Shown piece by piece: positions 31,668-44,922 of a stretch of 64,000 nucleotides of DNA (the stretch's first letter is position 1; each line of letters opens with the position of its first letter). The stretch is from the NCBI RefSeq assembly GCF_002979555.1, contig NZ_PCOZ01000002.1:434001-498000 (forward strand), written 5' to 3'. The translations under genes were made by a program, and so were the position numbers. A model generated the notes under the pieces. It did not search any database. It saw nothing but the letters and a program-made list of their open reading frames with translations, and had not been told where the DNA came from. This DNA is from Pseudomonas sp. MYb60. GTDB lineage: Bacteria; Pseudomonadota; Gammaproteobacteria; Pseudomonadales; Pseudomonadaceae.

Positions 31668-34103
31668 ATGCACCTCCCCGCCAAGCTTCGCCTGCGACTC
31701 TCTTGCCACGGTTTCAGCTACGGTTTGCTGCTCACGGCCGCCGCCAGCAGCATGCTGCTCTCGACGGGTGTGATGGCCGCCAGCGCAGTCCAGCGCTACA
31801 GCATTGCACCCGGTGCGCTGGACGGTGCCTTGAGCCAATTTGCTGCCGGGGCCAATGTGATTCTGTCTTTTTCACCCCAGCAAACGGCGGGATTGAACAC
31901 GCCGGGTCTGGACGGTGACTATTCGGTAGACCAGGGTTTTGCTCTGTTGCTTCAGGACTCTGGCTTGCAAGCGGTGGCCCAGGCACCGGGGAGCTACGTG
32001 TTGCAACCTGCGCCCAGCGGCCAACTCACACTCGGGCCGACCACCGTCAGCACTTATCAACAGGCCGGCTTCAACCAGGACATCGCTGGGGATGTGGGCT
32101 ACAAAGCGCAGAACAGCCGAATCGGCACCAAGACCAGTACCCCTTTGTCAGAAACCCCACGTTCGGTATCGGTGGTCACCGGCCAACGCATCAAGGACCA
32201 GAAGTCTCAGAGCCTGACGGAAGTGCTTGGCTACGTGCCGGGGATCTTCGCCCCCCCCTTCGCCGCCGGTGACGGCTTGGCCGGGGACCTGTTCTTCATT
32301 CGCGGCTTCAACGCCACGGACTACGGCTACGGCCTCTTGCGAGACGGCCTGCGCGTTCAAGGCAACCGGTATGACACCACCAGCGAGCCCTATGGTTTGG
32401 AACGCGTGGAAATTTTCCGTGGGCCCTCATCCCTGCTTTATGGCGAAAATGCCCCGGGGGGGCTGGTGAACCTAGTCAGCAAACACCCCACCGCAACCCC
32501 GCAGGGTGAGGTGCAGCTGGGCTACGGCTCCAATAACCGCCGCCAACTGGGTATGGATATCTCCGGACCACTCAACGACAGCGGCAATGTCCTTGGCCGG
32601 GTCGTGATGCTCGGACGCACGTCAGACACCCAGACCGACCATGTGCCGGATGACCGCCTCTATATCGCACCGTCCCTGACCCTGAACTTCGACGACTACA
32701 ACACCCTGACCCTGCTCGCCAATTACCAGAAAGACCACACCAACCTGGAACTCGGCCTACCGGCGGCCGGCACGTTGCTCACAAACCCCAACGGCCAGTT
32801 GTCCAAACACACCATGCTCGGCGACCCGGACTGGAACACCTTTGAGCGTGAAGCCTGGAACACCGGTTATGAATTCAGCCACAGCTTCAATGACGATTGG
32901 CAGTTCCGCCAGAATTCGCGCTACATGCAGTCACGTATCACCCGGCATGAAACCTGGCCCGGCGACTTGAATAACCAGGGCTTTGGCACCCGACTGAACA
33001 TGAGTGCCTACGACCGCTACAACAAGTCGATGGTCTATTCCCTGGATAACCAACTGGAAGGCAAGTTCCAGCTGGGCAGCCTGGAAAACACCGTATTGTT
33101 CGGCGCGAGCTACGATCGCACCTCGTTCAATCAGGATTGGGATGGAGGGCTGATCGGTGCCATCAATGTGTATAACCCCGTGTATCTACGCGATCCGGTC
33201 ACACCGATCGCCGTGCAAAACACCTTGCTCGAGCAGCAGATGAAAGGTGTTTATGCACAGATCCAGAGCAAGTATGACCGCTGGTTATTCCTGCTGGGCG
33301 GTCGTCAGGATTGGGTCGACAGTGATTTTCGCGACAAGGTGAAAAGCGCCTCGAACTCCAGCAACACTGAGCAGAAATTCACCTACCAGGGTGGCGTGAT
33401 GTATCAGTTCGACAACGGCCTGACGCCGTATGTCAGCTACTCCACGGCGTTCGTCCCGGTGCAGCAGATCGCGGTGACGGGCTCACCGCTCAAGCCCATC
33501 ACCAGCCGCCAATATGAAGTGGGCCTGAAGTACGAGCCCATCGGTTGGGACACGGCGATGACCCTGTCGGTGTATGACTTGCTCAAGAAGGACGATACCT
33601 ACCTCGACAGCACCACCAATACCTATCGCCAAGTGGGTGAAAGCCGCGCCAAAGGCGCAGAGCTCGAGATCAACAGCAACCTCACGCCGAACCTGAACCT
33701 GACGGCCGCCTACACCTATACCGATGCACGGATCACCAAGGACACGGCCGGTTCATTGGTCGAGGGGCGCCAGATGACAGGGGTACCGCGCAACCAGGCA
33801 TCGCTGTGGGGCAAATACCGGTTCCTGGATGGCCAACTCAAAGGGCTGTCCCTGGCGGGTGGGGTGCGTTACTTCGACAGCGCCTATTCCTACACCAGGC
33901 CGACGCTCTACGGGAAACTCGACCCTGGCAGCGTCACCCTGGTGGATGCCGCCATTGGTTACCAGATCGATACGCACTGGTCGGTGGATCTGAACGCCAA
34001 GAACCTGTTCGACAAGGAATATGTATCTGGTTGCAACGATGCCGGTCGCTGCTACTGGGGCGACAGCCGCACTTTGCTCGGTACGGTGTCTTACAACTGG
34101 TAG
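31668..34103 (+). CDS. TonB-dependent siderophore receptor with signalling domain
   Basis: This 811-residue outer-membrane receptor has a signal peptide (about residues 1-37), an N-terminal secretin/TonB signalling domain (about 45-115, YSIAPGALDGALSQFA) that contacts FecR, and a plug domain with ETPRSVSVVTGQRI near 160-173 and RGPSSLLYGENAPGG near 250-264. A 22-strand barrel ends in the terminal aromatic YNW. The signalling domain and the linked FecI/FecR genes mark it as a transducing receptor whose ligand induces its own expression. The plug and the DPGSVTLVDAAIGY region resemble ferric-siderophore (FpvA/FhuE-type) receptors. The ligand is unknown, and no siderophore synthesis gene is in the window, so a xenosiderophore is plausible. 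Confidence 0.95.
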   Translation: MHLPAKLRLRLSCHGFSYGLLLTAAASSMLLSTGVMAASAVQRYSIAPGALDGALSQFAAGANVILSFSPQQTAGLNTPGLDGDYSVDQGFALLLQDSGLQAVAQAPGSYVLQPAPSGQLTLGPTTVSTYQQAGFNQDIAGDVGYKAQNSRIGTKTSTPLSETPRSVSVVTGQRIKDQKSQSLTEVLGYVPGIFAPPFAAGDGLAGDLFFIRGFNATDYGYGLLRDGLRVQGNRYDTTSEPYGLERVEIFRGPSSLLYGENAPGGLVNLVSKHPTATPQGEVQLGYGSNNRRQLGMDISGPLNDSGNVLGRVVMLGRTSDTQTDHVPDDRLYIAPSLTLNFDDYNTLTLLANYQKDHTNLELGLPAAGTLLTNPNGQLSKHTMLGDPDWNTFEREAWNTGYEFSHSFNDDWQFRQNSRYMQSRITRHETWPGDLNNQGFGTRLNMSAYDRYNKSMVYSLDNQLEGKFQLGSLENTVLFGASYDRTSFNQDWDGGLIGAINVYNPVYLRDPVTPIAVQNTLLEQQMKGVYAQIQSKYDRWLFLLGGRQDWVDSDFRDKVKSASNSSNTEQKFTYQGGVMYQFDNGLTPYVSYSTAFVPVQQIAVTGSPLKPITSRQYEVGLKYEPIGWDTAMTLSVYDLLKKDDTYLDSTTNTYRQVGESRAKGAELEINSNLTPNLNLTAAYTYTDARITKDTAGSLVEGRQMTGVPRNQASLWGKYRFLDGQLKGLSLAGGVRYFDSAYSYTRPTLYGKLDPGSVTLVDAAIGYQIDTHWSVDLNAKNLFDKEYVSGCNDAGRCYWGDSRTLLGTVSYNW

Positions 34104-34122
34104 CGTGCTGTGGATAACTCGG

Positions 34123-35493
34123 TTATTTGCCGATACAAAAGCTGGAAAAGATCCGCCCCAGCAAATCATCGGAACTGAATGCCCCGGTGATTTCCCCCAA
34201 CAGTTGCTGCGCCTGACGCAAATCCTCAGCCAGCAACTCCCCTGCCCCCGCCAGTGTCAGCTGTGCCCGGCCATGTTCCAACGCCGCGCTGGCGTGACGC
34301 AACGCCTCCAGATGCCGGCGGCGTGCGCTGAAGCTGCTTTCCGAGGTCTGCTCGTAGCCCATGCAGGCCTTGAGGTGTTCGCGCAGCAGTTCCAGGCCAT
34401 CGCCCGCCGACTTGGCGCTCAGGCTGATGGTCACATGGCCGTCAGCGCTGGTTTGCATCCCGATGGCTTCACCCGTCAGGTCTGCCTTGTTACGGATCAG
34501 GGTGACCTTGGCCGGGTCCGGCCGCTGTTCCAGGAATTCCGGCCATAAGGCAAAAGGATCCACAGCCTCGGGAGCGGTGGCATCCACTACCAATAGCACA
34601 CGGTCAGCTTCGCCAATGGCCTTGAGCGCCCGCTCGACGCCGATTTTTTCGACCTGGTCTTCAGTGTTCCGCAAGCCTGCGGTGTCGACCACGTGCAGCG
34701 GCATACCATCAATGTGGATATGTTCGCGCAAGATATCCCGGGTGGTGCCGGCAATCTCGGTAACAATGGCCGCTTCTCGCCCCGCCAGTGCGTTGAGCAG
34801 GCTCGACTTGCCCGCATTGGGCCGACCGGCGATCACTACGGTCATGCCGTCACGCAGCAATGCGCCCTGCCCGGCTTCACGCAGCACTGTGGATAACTCC
34901 TCGCGGACTTTATCCAGCATTGCCAGCACGTGGCCATCGGCCAGAAAGTCGATTTCCTCTTCCGGAAAATCAATTGCCGCCTCGACGTAGATACGCAGGC
35001 TGATCAGTTGCTCGGTCAGGTTATGCACACGCAGCGAGAACGCCCCTTGCAACGAACGCAATGCGTTGCGCGCAGCCTGTGCAGAACTCGCCTCGATCAG
35101 GTCGGCAATCGCTTCGGCCTGGGCCAGGTCGAGTTTGTCATTAAGGAATGCCCGCTCGCTGAATTCGCCAGGTCGTGCCAGCCGGCAACCCAATTGCAGG
35201 CACCGCTGCAGCAACATATCCAACACCACCGGGCCACCGTGGCCCTGCAACTCAAGGACGTCTTCGCCGGTGAATGAGTTCGGCCCTGGGAAATAGAGCG
35301 CCAGGCCTTCGTCCAGCACGCTGTTGTCGGCGTCCAGGAACTGCCCGTAATGGGCATAGCGTGGCTTTAATTCACGGCCACTGATGGCCTTGGCTGCAAC
35401 GCCGGCGAGCGGCCCGGAAATTCGAACGATGCCGACACCGCCGCGACCTTGAGCGGTAGCGACAGCAGCGATGGTTTCACGAGGAGCACTCAT
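34123..35493 (-). CDS. mnmE: tRNA modification GTPase MnmE
   Basis: This 456-residue GTPase partners MnmG in U34 modification. It has the N-terminal formyl-THF-binding domain ([20 protein letters not shown] near 3-22), a G domain with GRPNAGKSS near 223-231 and DTAGLR near 270, and the C-terminal FCIGK motif with the functional cysteine. The ATG at 35491-35493 (MSAPRET) is preferred to an upstream one that adds [11 protein letters not shown]. Its end faces the receptor gene 19 bases away. DnaA boxes lie at 34109 (beside the stop) and 34888. Confidence 0.98.
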   Translation of the reverse strand: MSAPRETIAAVATAQGRGGVGIVRISGPLAGVAAKAISGRELKPRYAHYGQFLDADNSVLDEGLALYFPGPNSFTGEDVLELQGHGGPVVLDMLLQRCLQLGCRLARPGEFSERAFLNDKLDLAQAEAIADLIEASSAQAARNALRSLQGAFSLRVHNLTEQLISLRIYVEAAIDFPEEEIDFLADGHVLAMLDKVREELSTVLREAGQGALLRDGMTVVIAGRPNAGKSSLLNALAGREAAIVTEIAGTTRDILREHIHIDGMPLHVVDTAGLRNTEDQVEKIGVERALKAIGEADRVLLVVDATAPEAVDPFALWPEFLEQRPDPAKVTLIRNKADLTGEAIGMQTSADGHVTISLSAKSAGDGLELLREHLKACMGYEQTSESSFSARRRHLEALRHASAALEHGRAQLTLAGAGELLAEDLRQAQQLLGEITGAFSSDDLLGRIFSSFCIGK

Positions 35494-35527
35494 CAACAGG
35501 ATCCAGAATAAAGTGACGGAAAGCAAA

Positions 35528-35546
35528 ACGCCCCACTAGGGGGCGT
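35528..35546 (-). terminator. Intrinsic terminator after yidC
   Basis: Arms ACGCCCC (35528-35534) and GGGGCGT (35540-35546) form a hairpin followed, on the minus strand, by TTTTGCTTT. It is 26 bases past the yidC stop. A perfect DnaA box TTATCCACA (35556-35564) lies between them. Confidence 0.75.
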
Positions 35547-35571
35547 CTTGAGTGGTTATCCACAGAGTAAA

Positions 35572-37254
35572 TTACGCAGCGGCTTTTGCGGTAGCCGCTT
35601 CGATTTTACGCGTGATGTACCACTGTTGAGAGATCGACAACACGTTGTTGACCACCCAGTACAGCACCAGGCCAGCTGGGAACCACAGGAAGAAGAAGGT
35701 GAAGATGATTGGCATCATTTTCATTACCTTGGCCTGCATCGGATCCGGCGGAGTCGGGTTCAGGCGCTGCTGGATAAACATGGTCGCGCCCATGATGATC
35801 GGCAGGATGAAGAACGGATCCTTGATCGACAGGTCGGTGATCCACAGCATGAACGGCGCCTGACGCATTTCCACGCTTTCCAGGAGTACCCAGTACAGCG
35901 AGAGGAATACCGGCATCTGCACCAGAATCGGCAAGCATCCACCCAGCGGGTTGATCTTCTCTTTCTTGTACAGCTCCATCATGGCCTGCGACATTTTCTG
36001 CCGGTCATCACCATGTTGCTCTTTCAGCGCGGCCAGTTTAGGTGCCACGGCACGCATGCGCGCCATCGACTTGTAGCTGGCGGCCGACAGAGGGAAGAAC
36101 AGACCCTTGATCAGCATGGTCAGGAAGATGATCGACCAGCCCCAGTTGCCGACCAGGCTGTGGATATGTTGCAGCAGCCAGAAGATCGGCTGGGCAATGA
36201 ACCACAGAAAGCCGTAATCCACAGTCAGTTCCAGACCTGGGGACAACTCTTTGAGCACTGCCTGGCTTTTCGGACCCGCGTACAGCGTAGCGGTGGTTTC
36301 AGCCTTGGCACCGGGTGCAACGGTCAGCGCCGGGCCAGTGAAACCGATGATGTAGTTGCCCTGGCTGTCCTTGCGGGTCTGAACCAGGTTGGCTTCACCC
36401 TTGTTCGGGATCCAGGCCGTCACGAAGTAGTGCTGCAGCCAAGCGACCCAGCCACCTTGAACGGTTTCTTTCAGCGAGCCCTTGTCGATATCTTTCATCG
36501 ACACTTTTTTGTACGGCTCGTTACTTGTCCACAGGGCTGCGCCCAGGTAAGTGGCGGTGCCGGTGGCGGTGCTGGAAGAAGGATCGGAACTGGCGTCACG
36601 CTTGAGCTGGGCAAACAGGTTGCCGCTCCATGGTTTGTCACTGGTGTTGTCGATCAGGTAAGTGACCTTCAAGTCGTACAAACCACGGGTGAAGCTGAAG
36701 CGCTTGATGTAGTTGACGCCATCGAGGCTGAATTTCAGGTCGACGTTCAACTGGTCCTGGCCATTAGCCAGTTGATAAGTCTTCTGTTCGGTCGAATAAA
36801 CCGGACGACCGGTAGCGCGCGCATCCGGACCGTTGGTACCGGTCAGGCCACTTTGTGCCAGATAGGTACGCTCACCACCGTTATCGAACAGTTGGAACGG
36901 AACATCCGGATGGTCCTGGCGACGTGGATACAGCGGCAGCTTCAGCTGTGCGATATCACCACCTTGTGGATCGATAGCCAGGTCGAGCACATCCGTTTTT
37001 ACGTGGATGAGGTCTTTATTGGTGACCACTGGCGTTTCTAAAGGGGCGCTTGTCTCGCCATTCGCGCTGGGAACATCGGCACTCGCGGACGCATTGTTAC
37101 CCAACGGGGTGTCCGGAATAGCCGGCGCAGCCTGATTGGTAGCAACATTCTGAGTCGGCAGGGCAGCCTGGCCATAGTCCTGGTTCCACTTAAGAACCAT
37201 GACGTAGGACACGATTGCCAGGGCGACGATCAGGATCGTGCGTTTAATATCCAT
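35572..37254 (-). CDS. yidC: Membrane protein insertase YidC
   Basis: This 560-residue insertase has an N-terminal membrane helix (MDIKRTILIVALAIVSYVMV, residues 1-20), a large periplasmic beta domain (about 60-345) and the C-terminal insertase core with five membrane segments, including the cytoplasmic loop ALKEQHGDDRQKMSQAMMEL near 415-434. It inserts and folds inner-membrane proteins such as the Fo c subunit, alone or with SecYEG. It is two bases downstream of yidD. Confidence 0.98.
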   Translation of the reverse strand: MDIKRTILIVALAIVSYVMVLKWNQDYGQAALPTQNVATNQAAPAIPDTPLGNNASASADVPSANGETSAPLETPVVTNKDLIHVKTDVLDLAIDPQGGDIAQLKLPLYPRRQDHPDVPFQLFDNGGERTYLAQSGLTGTNGPDARATGRPVYSTEQKTYQLANGQDQLNVDLKFSLDGVNYIKRFSFTRGLYDLKVTYLIDNTSDKPWSGNLFAQLKRDASSDPSSSTATGTATYLGAALWTSNEPYKKVSMKDIDKGSLKETVQGGWVAWLQHYFVTAWIPNKGEANLVQTRKDSQGNYIIGFTGPALTVAPGAKAETTATLYAGPKSQAVLKELSPGLELTVDYGFLWFIAQPIFWLLQHIHSLVGNWGWSIIFLTMLIKGLFFPLSAASYKSMARMRAVAPKLAALKEQHGDDRQKMSQAMMELYKKEKINPLGGCLPILVQMPVFLSLYWVLLESVEMRQAPFMLWITDLSIKDPFFILPIIMGATMFIQQRLNPTPPDPMQAKVMKMMPIIFTFFFLWFPAGLVLYWVVNNVLSISQQWYITRKIEAATAKAAA

Positions 37255-37256
37255 GA

Positions 37257-37502
37257 TTACTCGGCCATCGAAGAAGAACGGGAGGTAGGGATAGGTGGAA
37301 CCGGGTCATAACCACCGGGATTCCACGGATGACAGCGACCTAAACGACGAAAGGTCAGCCAGCCACCGCGCAGAAGACCATGACTTTCTATGGCCTCTAA
37401 CGCGTAGCAGGAACAACTGGGGTAGAAACGACAGTGACTGGCCATCAGTGGACTAATGGCATAGCGATAAAACTGGATCGGAACGAGTGCCAGTTTACGC
37501 AT
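37257..37502 (-). CDS. yidD: Membrane protein insertion efficiency factor YidD
   Basis: This 81-residue protein has the family core [20 protein letters not shown] (about 13-32) with conserved cysteines and [11 protein letters not shown] near 58-68. It is thought to aid YidC-dependent insertion. Its start overlaps the rnpA end by eight bases, the usual rpmH-rnpA-yidD-yidC layout. Confidence 0.97.
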   Translation of the reverse strand: MRKLALVPIQFYRYAISPLMASHCRFYPSCSCYALEAIESHGLLRGGWLTFRRLGRCHPWNPGGYDPVPPIPTSRSSSMAE

Positions 37503-37902
37503 CGGTACTGTCTACCCCTACAGTTTCGGTGCTGACAGCTGGAGCTGGTTTGTTGGTACGCGCCAGACGTTTCCAGAGCTTGCCGAAATGCTGAATCAAT
37601 TCGGGGTTTTCTACATCACCCAAGCCTTTGCGCGCGACGATAACAATATCCCAACCAACCAGAGTGTCCTGGTGGAGGCGAAACGATTCGCGCATCAGAC
37701 GCTTGAGGCGATTGCGCTCAACGGAGAGCTTTACGCTCTTCTTGCCGATCACTAACCCGAGACGGGGGTGATCCAGATCGTTGTTACGCGCAAGGAGCAG
37801 GAGATTTTTCCCCGGAACCTTGCCGGTGGGGGAGTCAAAGACTGCCTTGAAATGCCGGGGGGTTAGCAGACGCTTTTCCCGACTGAAGTCCTGACTCACC
37901 AC
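37495..37902 (-). CDS. rnpA: Ribonuclease P protein component (GTG start)
   Basis: This 135-residue basic protein supports the RNase P RNA in tRNA 5' maturation. The RNR motif [18 protein letters not shown] lies near 54-71. I choose the GTG at 37900-37902, which gives the conserved N-terminus [18 protein letters not shown]. The longer frame to 37995 would overlap rpmH by 80 bases and adds an unrelated leader. It lies 13 bases past the rpmH stop. Confidence 0.95.
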   Translation of the reverse strand: MVSQDFSREKRLLTPRHFKAVFDSPTGKVPGKNLLLLARNNDLDHPRLGLVIGKKSVKLSVERNRLKRLMRESFRLHQDTLVGWDIVIVARKGLGDVENPELIQHFGKLWKRLARTNKPAPAVSTETVGVDSTDA

Positions 37903-37915
37903 CAGTACCGGATTA

Positions 37916-38050
37916 TCAAACTGCCAGACGTGCGCGACCTTTGGCGCGACGACGCGACAGGACAGCACGGCCGTTCTTGGTAGCCATGCGAGCACGGAAA
38001 CCGTGAGTGCGGGCGCGTTTGATGGTGCTTGGTTGGAAAGTACGTTTCAT
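37916..38050 (-). CDS. rpmH: 50S ribosomal protein L34
   Basis: This 44-residue, very basic protein ([20 protein letters not shown] at the N-terminus, ending KGRARLAV) is the full L34 sequence. It lies on the minus strand directly before rnpA and beside oriC, where rpmH is found in almost all bacteria. Its stop is the TGA at 37916-37918. It is the first gene of the rpmH-rnpA-yidD-yidC unit, with its promoter in 38051-38150. Confidence 0.98.
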   Translation of the reverse strand: MKRTFQPSTIKRARTHGFRARMATKNGRAVLSRRRAKGRARLAV

Positions 38051-38635
38051 GGCGTTGTTACCTGGTTCGTCCACAACGGGCCGGAATGGCCCCCGTTTTA
38101 AGAGACCGGCGATTCTAGAGAAAGCAAGCCTCTAGGTCAATTTCCAACCAGCTTTTCCTTTAATTAGATATCTGGCGGGTCGAGGGTCCATTTCCATCCT
38201 CCCGGCTTTTTTGAGCAAGTCCTAGATATAGAAATAAAGAAGGAAGTTATTTAAAGCTTTTCTGTAAAGCTTATAAAAGCTAGGGCCGCGTTCATCTGTG
38301 GATAACTGCCTTGAGGCCATATTCCACCTGATGTACAGCGAATGACAACACGGGGGAGAAGCGGTGCTCTGCCTGTGCTGCGGTGTCGGATAAGCTGTGG
38401 GTGGAATGGCTTGTTATCCACAGGCCAGTTACCCACAGACTTTCGACCCCACTTGTACAACGAGCTCAGGGGCGCTTATCCACAGAGCTTATGCACAGAC
38501 CATCGGTCGCTTTTTTTACGGTTAACGCGTTGATTTTGGGTGGCCTGTGAGCAACCTACATGTGGATAAGTGGGCGGCTCGCCGCTACAATGGCGGCTGT
38601 TTTTGCCTCACCGGCTTTCAACTTAGGGGATATCC
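38051..38635. other. oriC: Chromosomal origin of replication (oriC) between rpmH and dnaA
   Basis: This 585-base gap holds four perfect DnaA boxes: 38297-38305 and 38561-38569 (TGTGGATAA) and 38414-38422 and 38476-38484 (TTATCCACA). Two one-mismatch boxes are TTACCCACA (38429-38437) and TTATGCACA (38489-38497). An AT-rich stretch at about 38215-38285 is the likely unwinding element. The position between rpmH and dnaA is that of the Pseudomonas origin. Promoters for rpmH (leftward) and dnaA (rightward) also lie here, and the box at 38561 is placed for dnaA autoregulation. An AGGGGA ribosome-binding site precedes the dnaA GTG. Confidence 0.93.
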
Positions 38636-40147
38636 GTGTCAGTGGAACTTTGGCAGCAGTGCGTGGAGCTTTTGCGCGAAGAGCTGCCTGCCCAGCAATT
38701 CAACACCTGGATCCGTCCGCTACAGGTCGAAGCCGAAGGCGACGAGTTGCGCGTCTATGCACCCAATCGTTTTGTTCTCGACTGGGTCAACGAGAAGTAC
38801 CTGAGTCGCGTTCTCGAATTGCTCGATGAACATGGCAACGGCCTCGCGCCCGTGCTCTCCTTATTAATAGGCAGCAAACGTAGCTCGGCACCCCGTGCTG
38901 CACCCAATGCGCCGTTGGCGGCGGCTGCTTCGCAAGCCCAGGCCGCAACGCAACCGGCTGCGCCTGCTCCAGCTGCCTCGCCATCGAAGTCCTCCGCGCA
39001 GAAAAGTGCGCCGGAAAGCGAAGAGCCGTCTCGCGACAGCTTCGACCCGATGGCGGGTGCGAGCTCCCAGCAAGCCCCGGTTCGTGCCGAGCAGCGCACG
39101 GTGCAGGTCGAAGGTGCGCTCAAGCACACCAGTTACCTGAACCGTACCTTCACGTTCGAGAACTTCGTCGAAGGTAAATCCAACCAGTTGGCCCGTGCGG
39201 CTGCCTGGCAGGTCGCGGACAACCCCAAGCATGGTTACAACCCGCTCTTTCTTTATGGCGGCGTTGGCTTGGGTAAAACCCACTTGATGCACGCTGTGGG
39301 TAACCACCTATTAAAGAAGAACCCGAATGCCAAGGTCGTGTACCTGCACTCGGAGCGCTTCGTCGCTGATATGGTCAAGGCCTTGCAACTCAATGCAATC
39401 AACGAGTTCAAGCGGTTCTACCGCTCCGTTGATGCCTTGCTGATCGATGACATTCAATTCTTTGCGCGCAAGGAACGATCCCAGGAAGAGTTTTTCCACA
39501 CCTTCAACGCCCTGCTTGAAGGCGGCCAACAGGTCATCTTGACCAGTGACCGTTATCCGAAGGAAATCGAAGGCCTGGAAGAACGTCTCAAGTCCCGCTT
39601 CGGCTGGGGCCTGACCGTGGCGGTCGAACCGCCAGAGCTGGAAACCCGCGTAGCGATTCTGATGAAAAAGGCCGACCAGGCCAAGGTCGAGCTGCCCCAC
39701 GACGCCGCATTCTTCATTGCCCAACGCATTCGCTCCAACGTGCGTGAGCTGGAAGGCGCGCTCAAGCGGGTCATCGCTCACTCGCACTTCATGGGCCGCG
39801 ACATCACCATCGAGCTGATTCGCGAATCCCTGAAAGACCTGCTGGCCTTGCAAGATAAATTGGTGAGTGTGGATAACATCCAGCGCACTGTCGCCGAGTA
39901 CTACAAGATCAAGATTTCCGACCTGCTGTCCAAGCGCCGTTCGCGCTCGGTGGCTCGTCCGCGTCAGGTGGCCATGGCACTCTCCAAGGAGTTGACCAAC
40001 CACAGCCTGCCGGAAATCGGTGATGTGTTCGGCGGTCGTGACCACACCACCGTTTTGCACGCCTGCCGCAAGATCAACGAACTCAAGGAATCCGACGCGG
40101 ATATTCGCGAGGACTACAAGAACCTGCTGCGCACACTGACTACGTGA
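38636..40147 (+). CDS. dnaA: Chromosomal replication initiator protein DnaA (GTG start)
   Basis: This 503-residue protein opens the origin. It has domain I ([20 protein letters not shown], residues 2-21), an Ala/Pro/Ser-rich linker (about 85-150), an AAA+ domain with GGVGLGKTH near 203-211 and LLIDDIQFF near 264-272, and domain IV with [13 protein letters not shown] near 437 and [11 protein letters not shown] near 462-472 for box recognition. The GTG start has an AGGGGA site eight bases upstream. A perfect DnaA box lies inside the gene at 39868. Confidence 0.99.
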   Translation: MSVELWQQCVELLREELPAQQFNTWIRPLQVEAEGDELRVYAPNRFVLDWVNEKYLSRVLELLDEHGNGLAPVLSLLIGSKRSSAPRAAPNAPLAAAASQAQAATQPAAPAPAASPSKSSAQKSAPESEEPSRDSFDPMAGASSQQAPVRAEQRTVQVEGALKHTSYLNRTFTFENFVEGKSNQLARAAAWQVADNPKHGYNPLFLYGGVGLGKTHLMHAVGNHLLKKNPNAKVVYLHSERFVADMVKALQLNAINEFKRFYRSVDALLIDDIQFFARKERSQEEFFHTFNALLEGGQQVILTSDRYPKEIEGLEERLKSRFGWGLTVAVEPPELETRVAILMKKADQAKVELPHDAAFFIAQRIRSNVRELEGALKRVIAHSHFMGRDITIELIRESLKDLLALQDKLVSVDNIQRTVAEYYKIKISDLLSKRRSRSVARPRQVAMALSKELTNHSLPEIGDVFGGRDHTTVLHACRKINELKESDADIREDYKNLLRTLTT

Positions 40148-40185
40148 TGACACCAACGCAGCTTATTAAGGCAAGGGACTAGACC

Positions 40186-41289
40186 ATGCATTTCACCATT
40201 CAACGCGAAGCCCTGTTGAAACCCCTGCAACTGGTCGCAGGCGTCGTCGAGCGCCGACAGACCTTGCCGGTGCTCTCCAACGTATTGCTGGTGGTCGAAG
40301 GCCAGCAATTGTCCCTGACGGGTACCGACCTGGAAGTCGAACTAGTGGGTCGCGTTCAGCTGGAAGAGCCCGCCGAACCTGGCGAGATCACCGTTCCAGC
40401 GCGCAAGCTGATGGACATCTGCAAGAGCTTGCCGAACGACGCGCTGATCGACATCAAGGTTGATGAAGCCAAGTTGGTGGTCAAGGCGGGTCGCAGTCGC
40501 TTTACGCTGTCGACCTTGCCCGCCAACGATTTCCCGACGGTGGAAGAAGGCCCGGGTTCGCTGACCTGCAGCCTCGAGCAGAGCAAGCTGCGTCGCTTGA
40601 TCGAGCGCACCAGCTTCGCCATGGCCCAGCAGGACGTGCGTTATTACCTCAATGGCATGCTGCTGGAAGTGTCAGAGGGCATCATCCGTGCCGTGGCCAC
40701 CGACGGTCACCGCCTTGCGATGTGCTCGATGCGTGCCGATATCGGCCAGCCGGACCGTCACCAGGTGATCGTGCCGCGCAAAGGTATTCTCGAATTGGCG
40801 CGTCTGCTCACCGAGCCGGACGGCAATGTCAGCATCGTGCTGGGCCAGCATCACATTCGGGCGACCACCGGTGAGTTCACCTTCACCTCCAAGCTGGTCG
40901 ACGGCAAGTTCCCGGACTACGAGCGCGTGCTGCCCAAAGGCGGTGACAAGGTCGTGATTGGTGATCGTCAGGCCCTGCGCGAAGCGTTCAGCCGTACTGC
41001 GATCCTGTCGAACGAGAAGTACCGCGGTATTCGTCTGCAACTGGCCAATGGTCAGCTGAAAATTCAGGCCAATAACCCGGAGCAGGAAGAGGCGGAAGAA
41101 GAAGTGGGCGTTGACTACAACGGCGGCTCGCTGGAAATTGGCTTCAACGTGAGTTACCTGCTGGATGTGCTGGGCGTGATGACCACTGAACAGGTTCGCC
41201 TGATTCTGTCGGACTCCAACAGCAGCGCATTGGTGCAGGAATCCGACAACGACGACTCGGCTTACGTTGTTATGCCGATGCGCCTGTAA
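40186..41289 (+). CDS. dnaN: DNA polymerase III beta clamp
   Basis: This 367-residue ring-forming clamp tethers replicative polymerases to DNA. It begins MHFTIQREALLKPLQLV and ends with the hydrophobic-pocket C-terminus YVVMPMRL. Three repeated domains of about 120 residues are consistent with the length. It lies 38 bases after dnaA and ten before recF. Confidence 0.99.
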   Translation: MHFTIQREALLKPLQLVAGVVERRQTLPVLSNVLLVVEGQQLSLTGTDLEVELVGRVQLEEPAEPGEITVPARKLMDICKSLPNDALIDIKVDEAKLVVKAGRSRFTLSTLPANDFPTVEEGPGSLTCSLEQSKLRRLIERTSFAMAQQDVRYYLNGMLLEVSEGIIRAVATDGHRLAMCSMRADIGQPDRHQVIVPRKGILELARLLTEPDGNVSIVLGQHHIRATTGEFTFTSKLVDGKFPDYERVLPKGGDKVVIGDRQALREAFSRTAILSNEKYRGIRLQLANGQLKIQANNPEQEEAEEEVGVDYNGGSLEIGFNVSYLLDVLGVMTTEQVRLILSDSNSSALVQESDNDDSAYVVMPMRL

Positions 41290-41299
41290 TAGACGCTAG

Positions 41300-44825
<3,526 letters not shown>

Positions 44826-44846
44826 TCCTGTTCAATCGCTGAAACT

Positions 44847-44878
44847 AAAAAGGCCAACGCTAAGCGTTGGCCTTTTTT
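44847..44878 (+). terminator. Intrinsic terminator after gyrB
   Basis: Perfect 14-base arms from 44847-44860 (AAAAAGGCCAACGC) and 44864-44877 are followed by T residues, with a three-base loop. The flanking A and T runs make it able to work in both directions, which suits the convergent regulator gene. Confidence 0.93.
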
Positions 44879-44906
44879 ATTGGGTAAAAGCTACAGACTT
44901 TATAAA

Positions 44907-44922
44907 TGCTCCACGTGGAACA
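44907..44922. other. parS: parS-like site after gyrB (one mismatch)
   Basis: TGCTCCACGTGGAACA differs from canonical parS at one base (C at position 3). It lies in the gap between the gyrB terminator and the regulator stop, immediately next to the latter. Confidence 0.85.

Noticed and set aside
37495..37995. Longer rnpA reading frame of 166 codons
   Set aside because: The extra 31 codons lie mostly antisense-free inside rpmH in another frame. The GTG at 37902 gives the conserved N-terminus.
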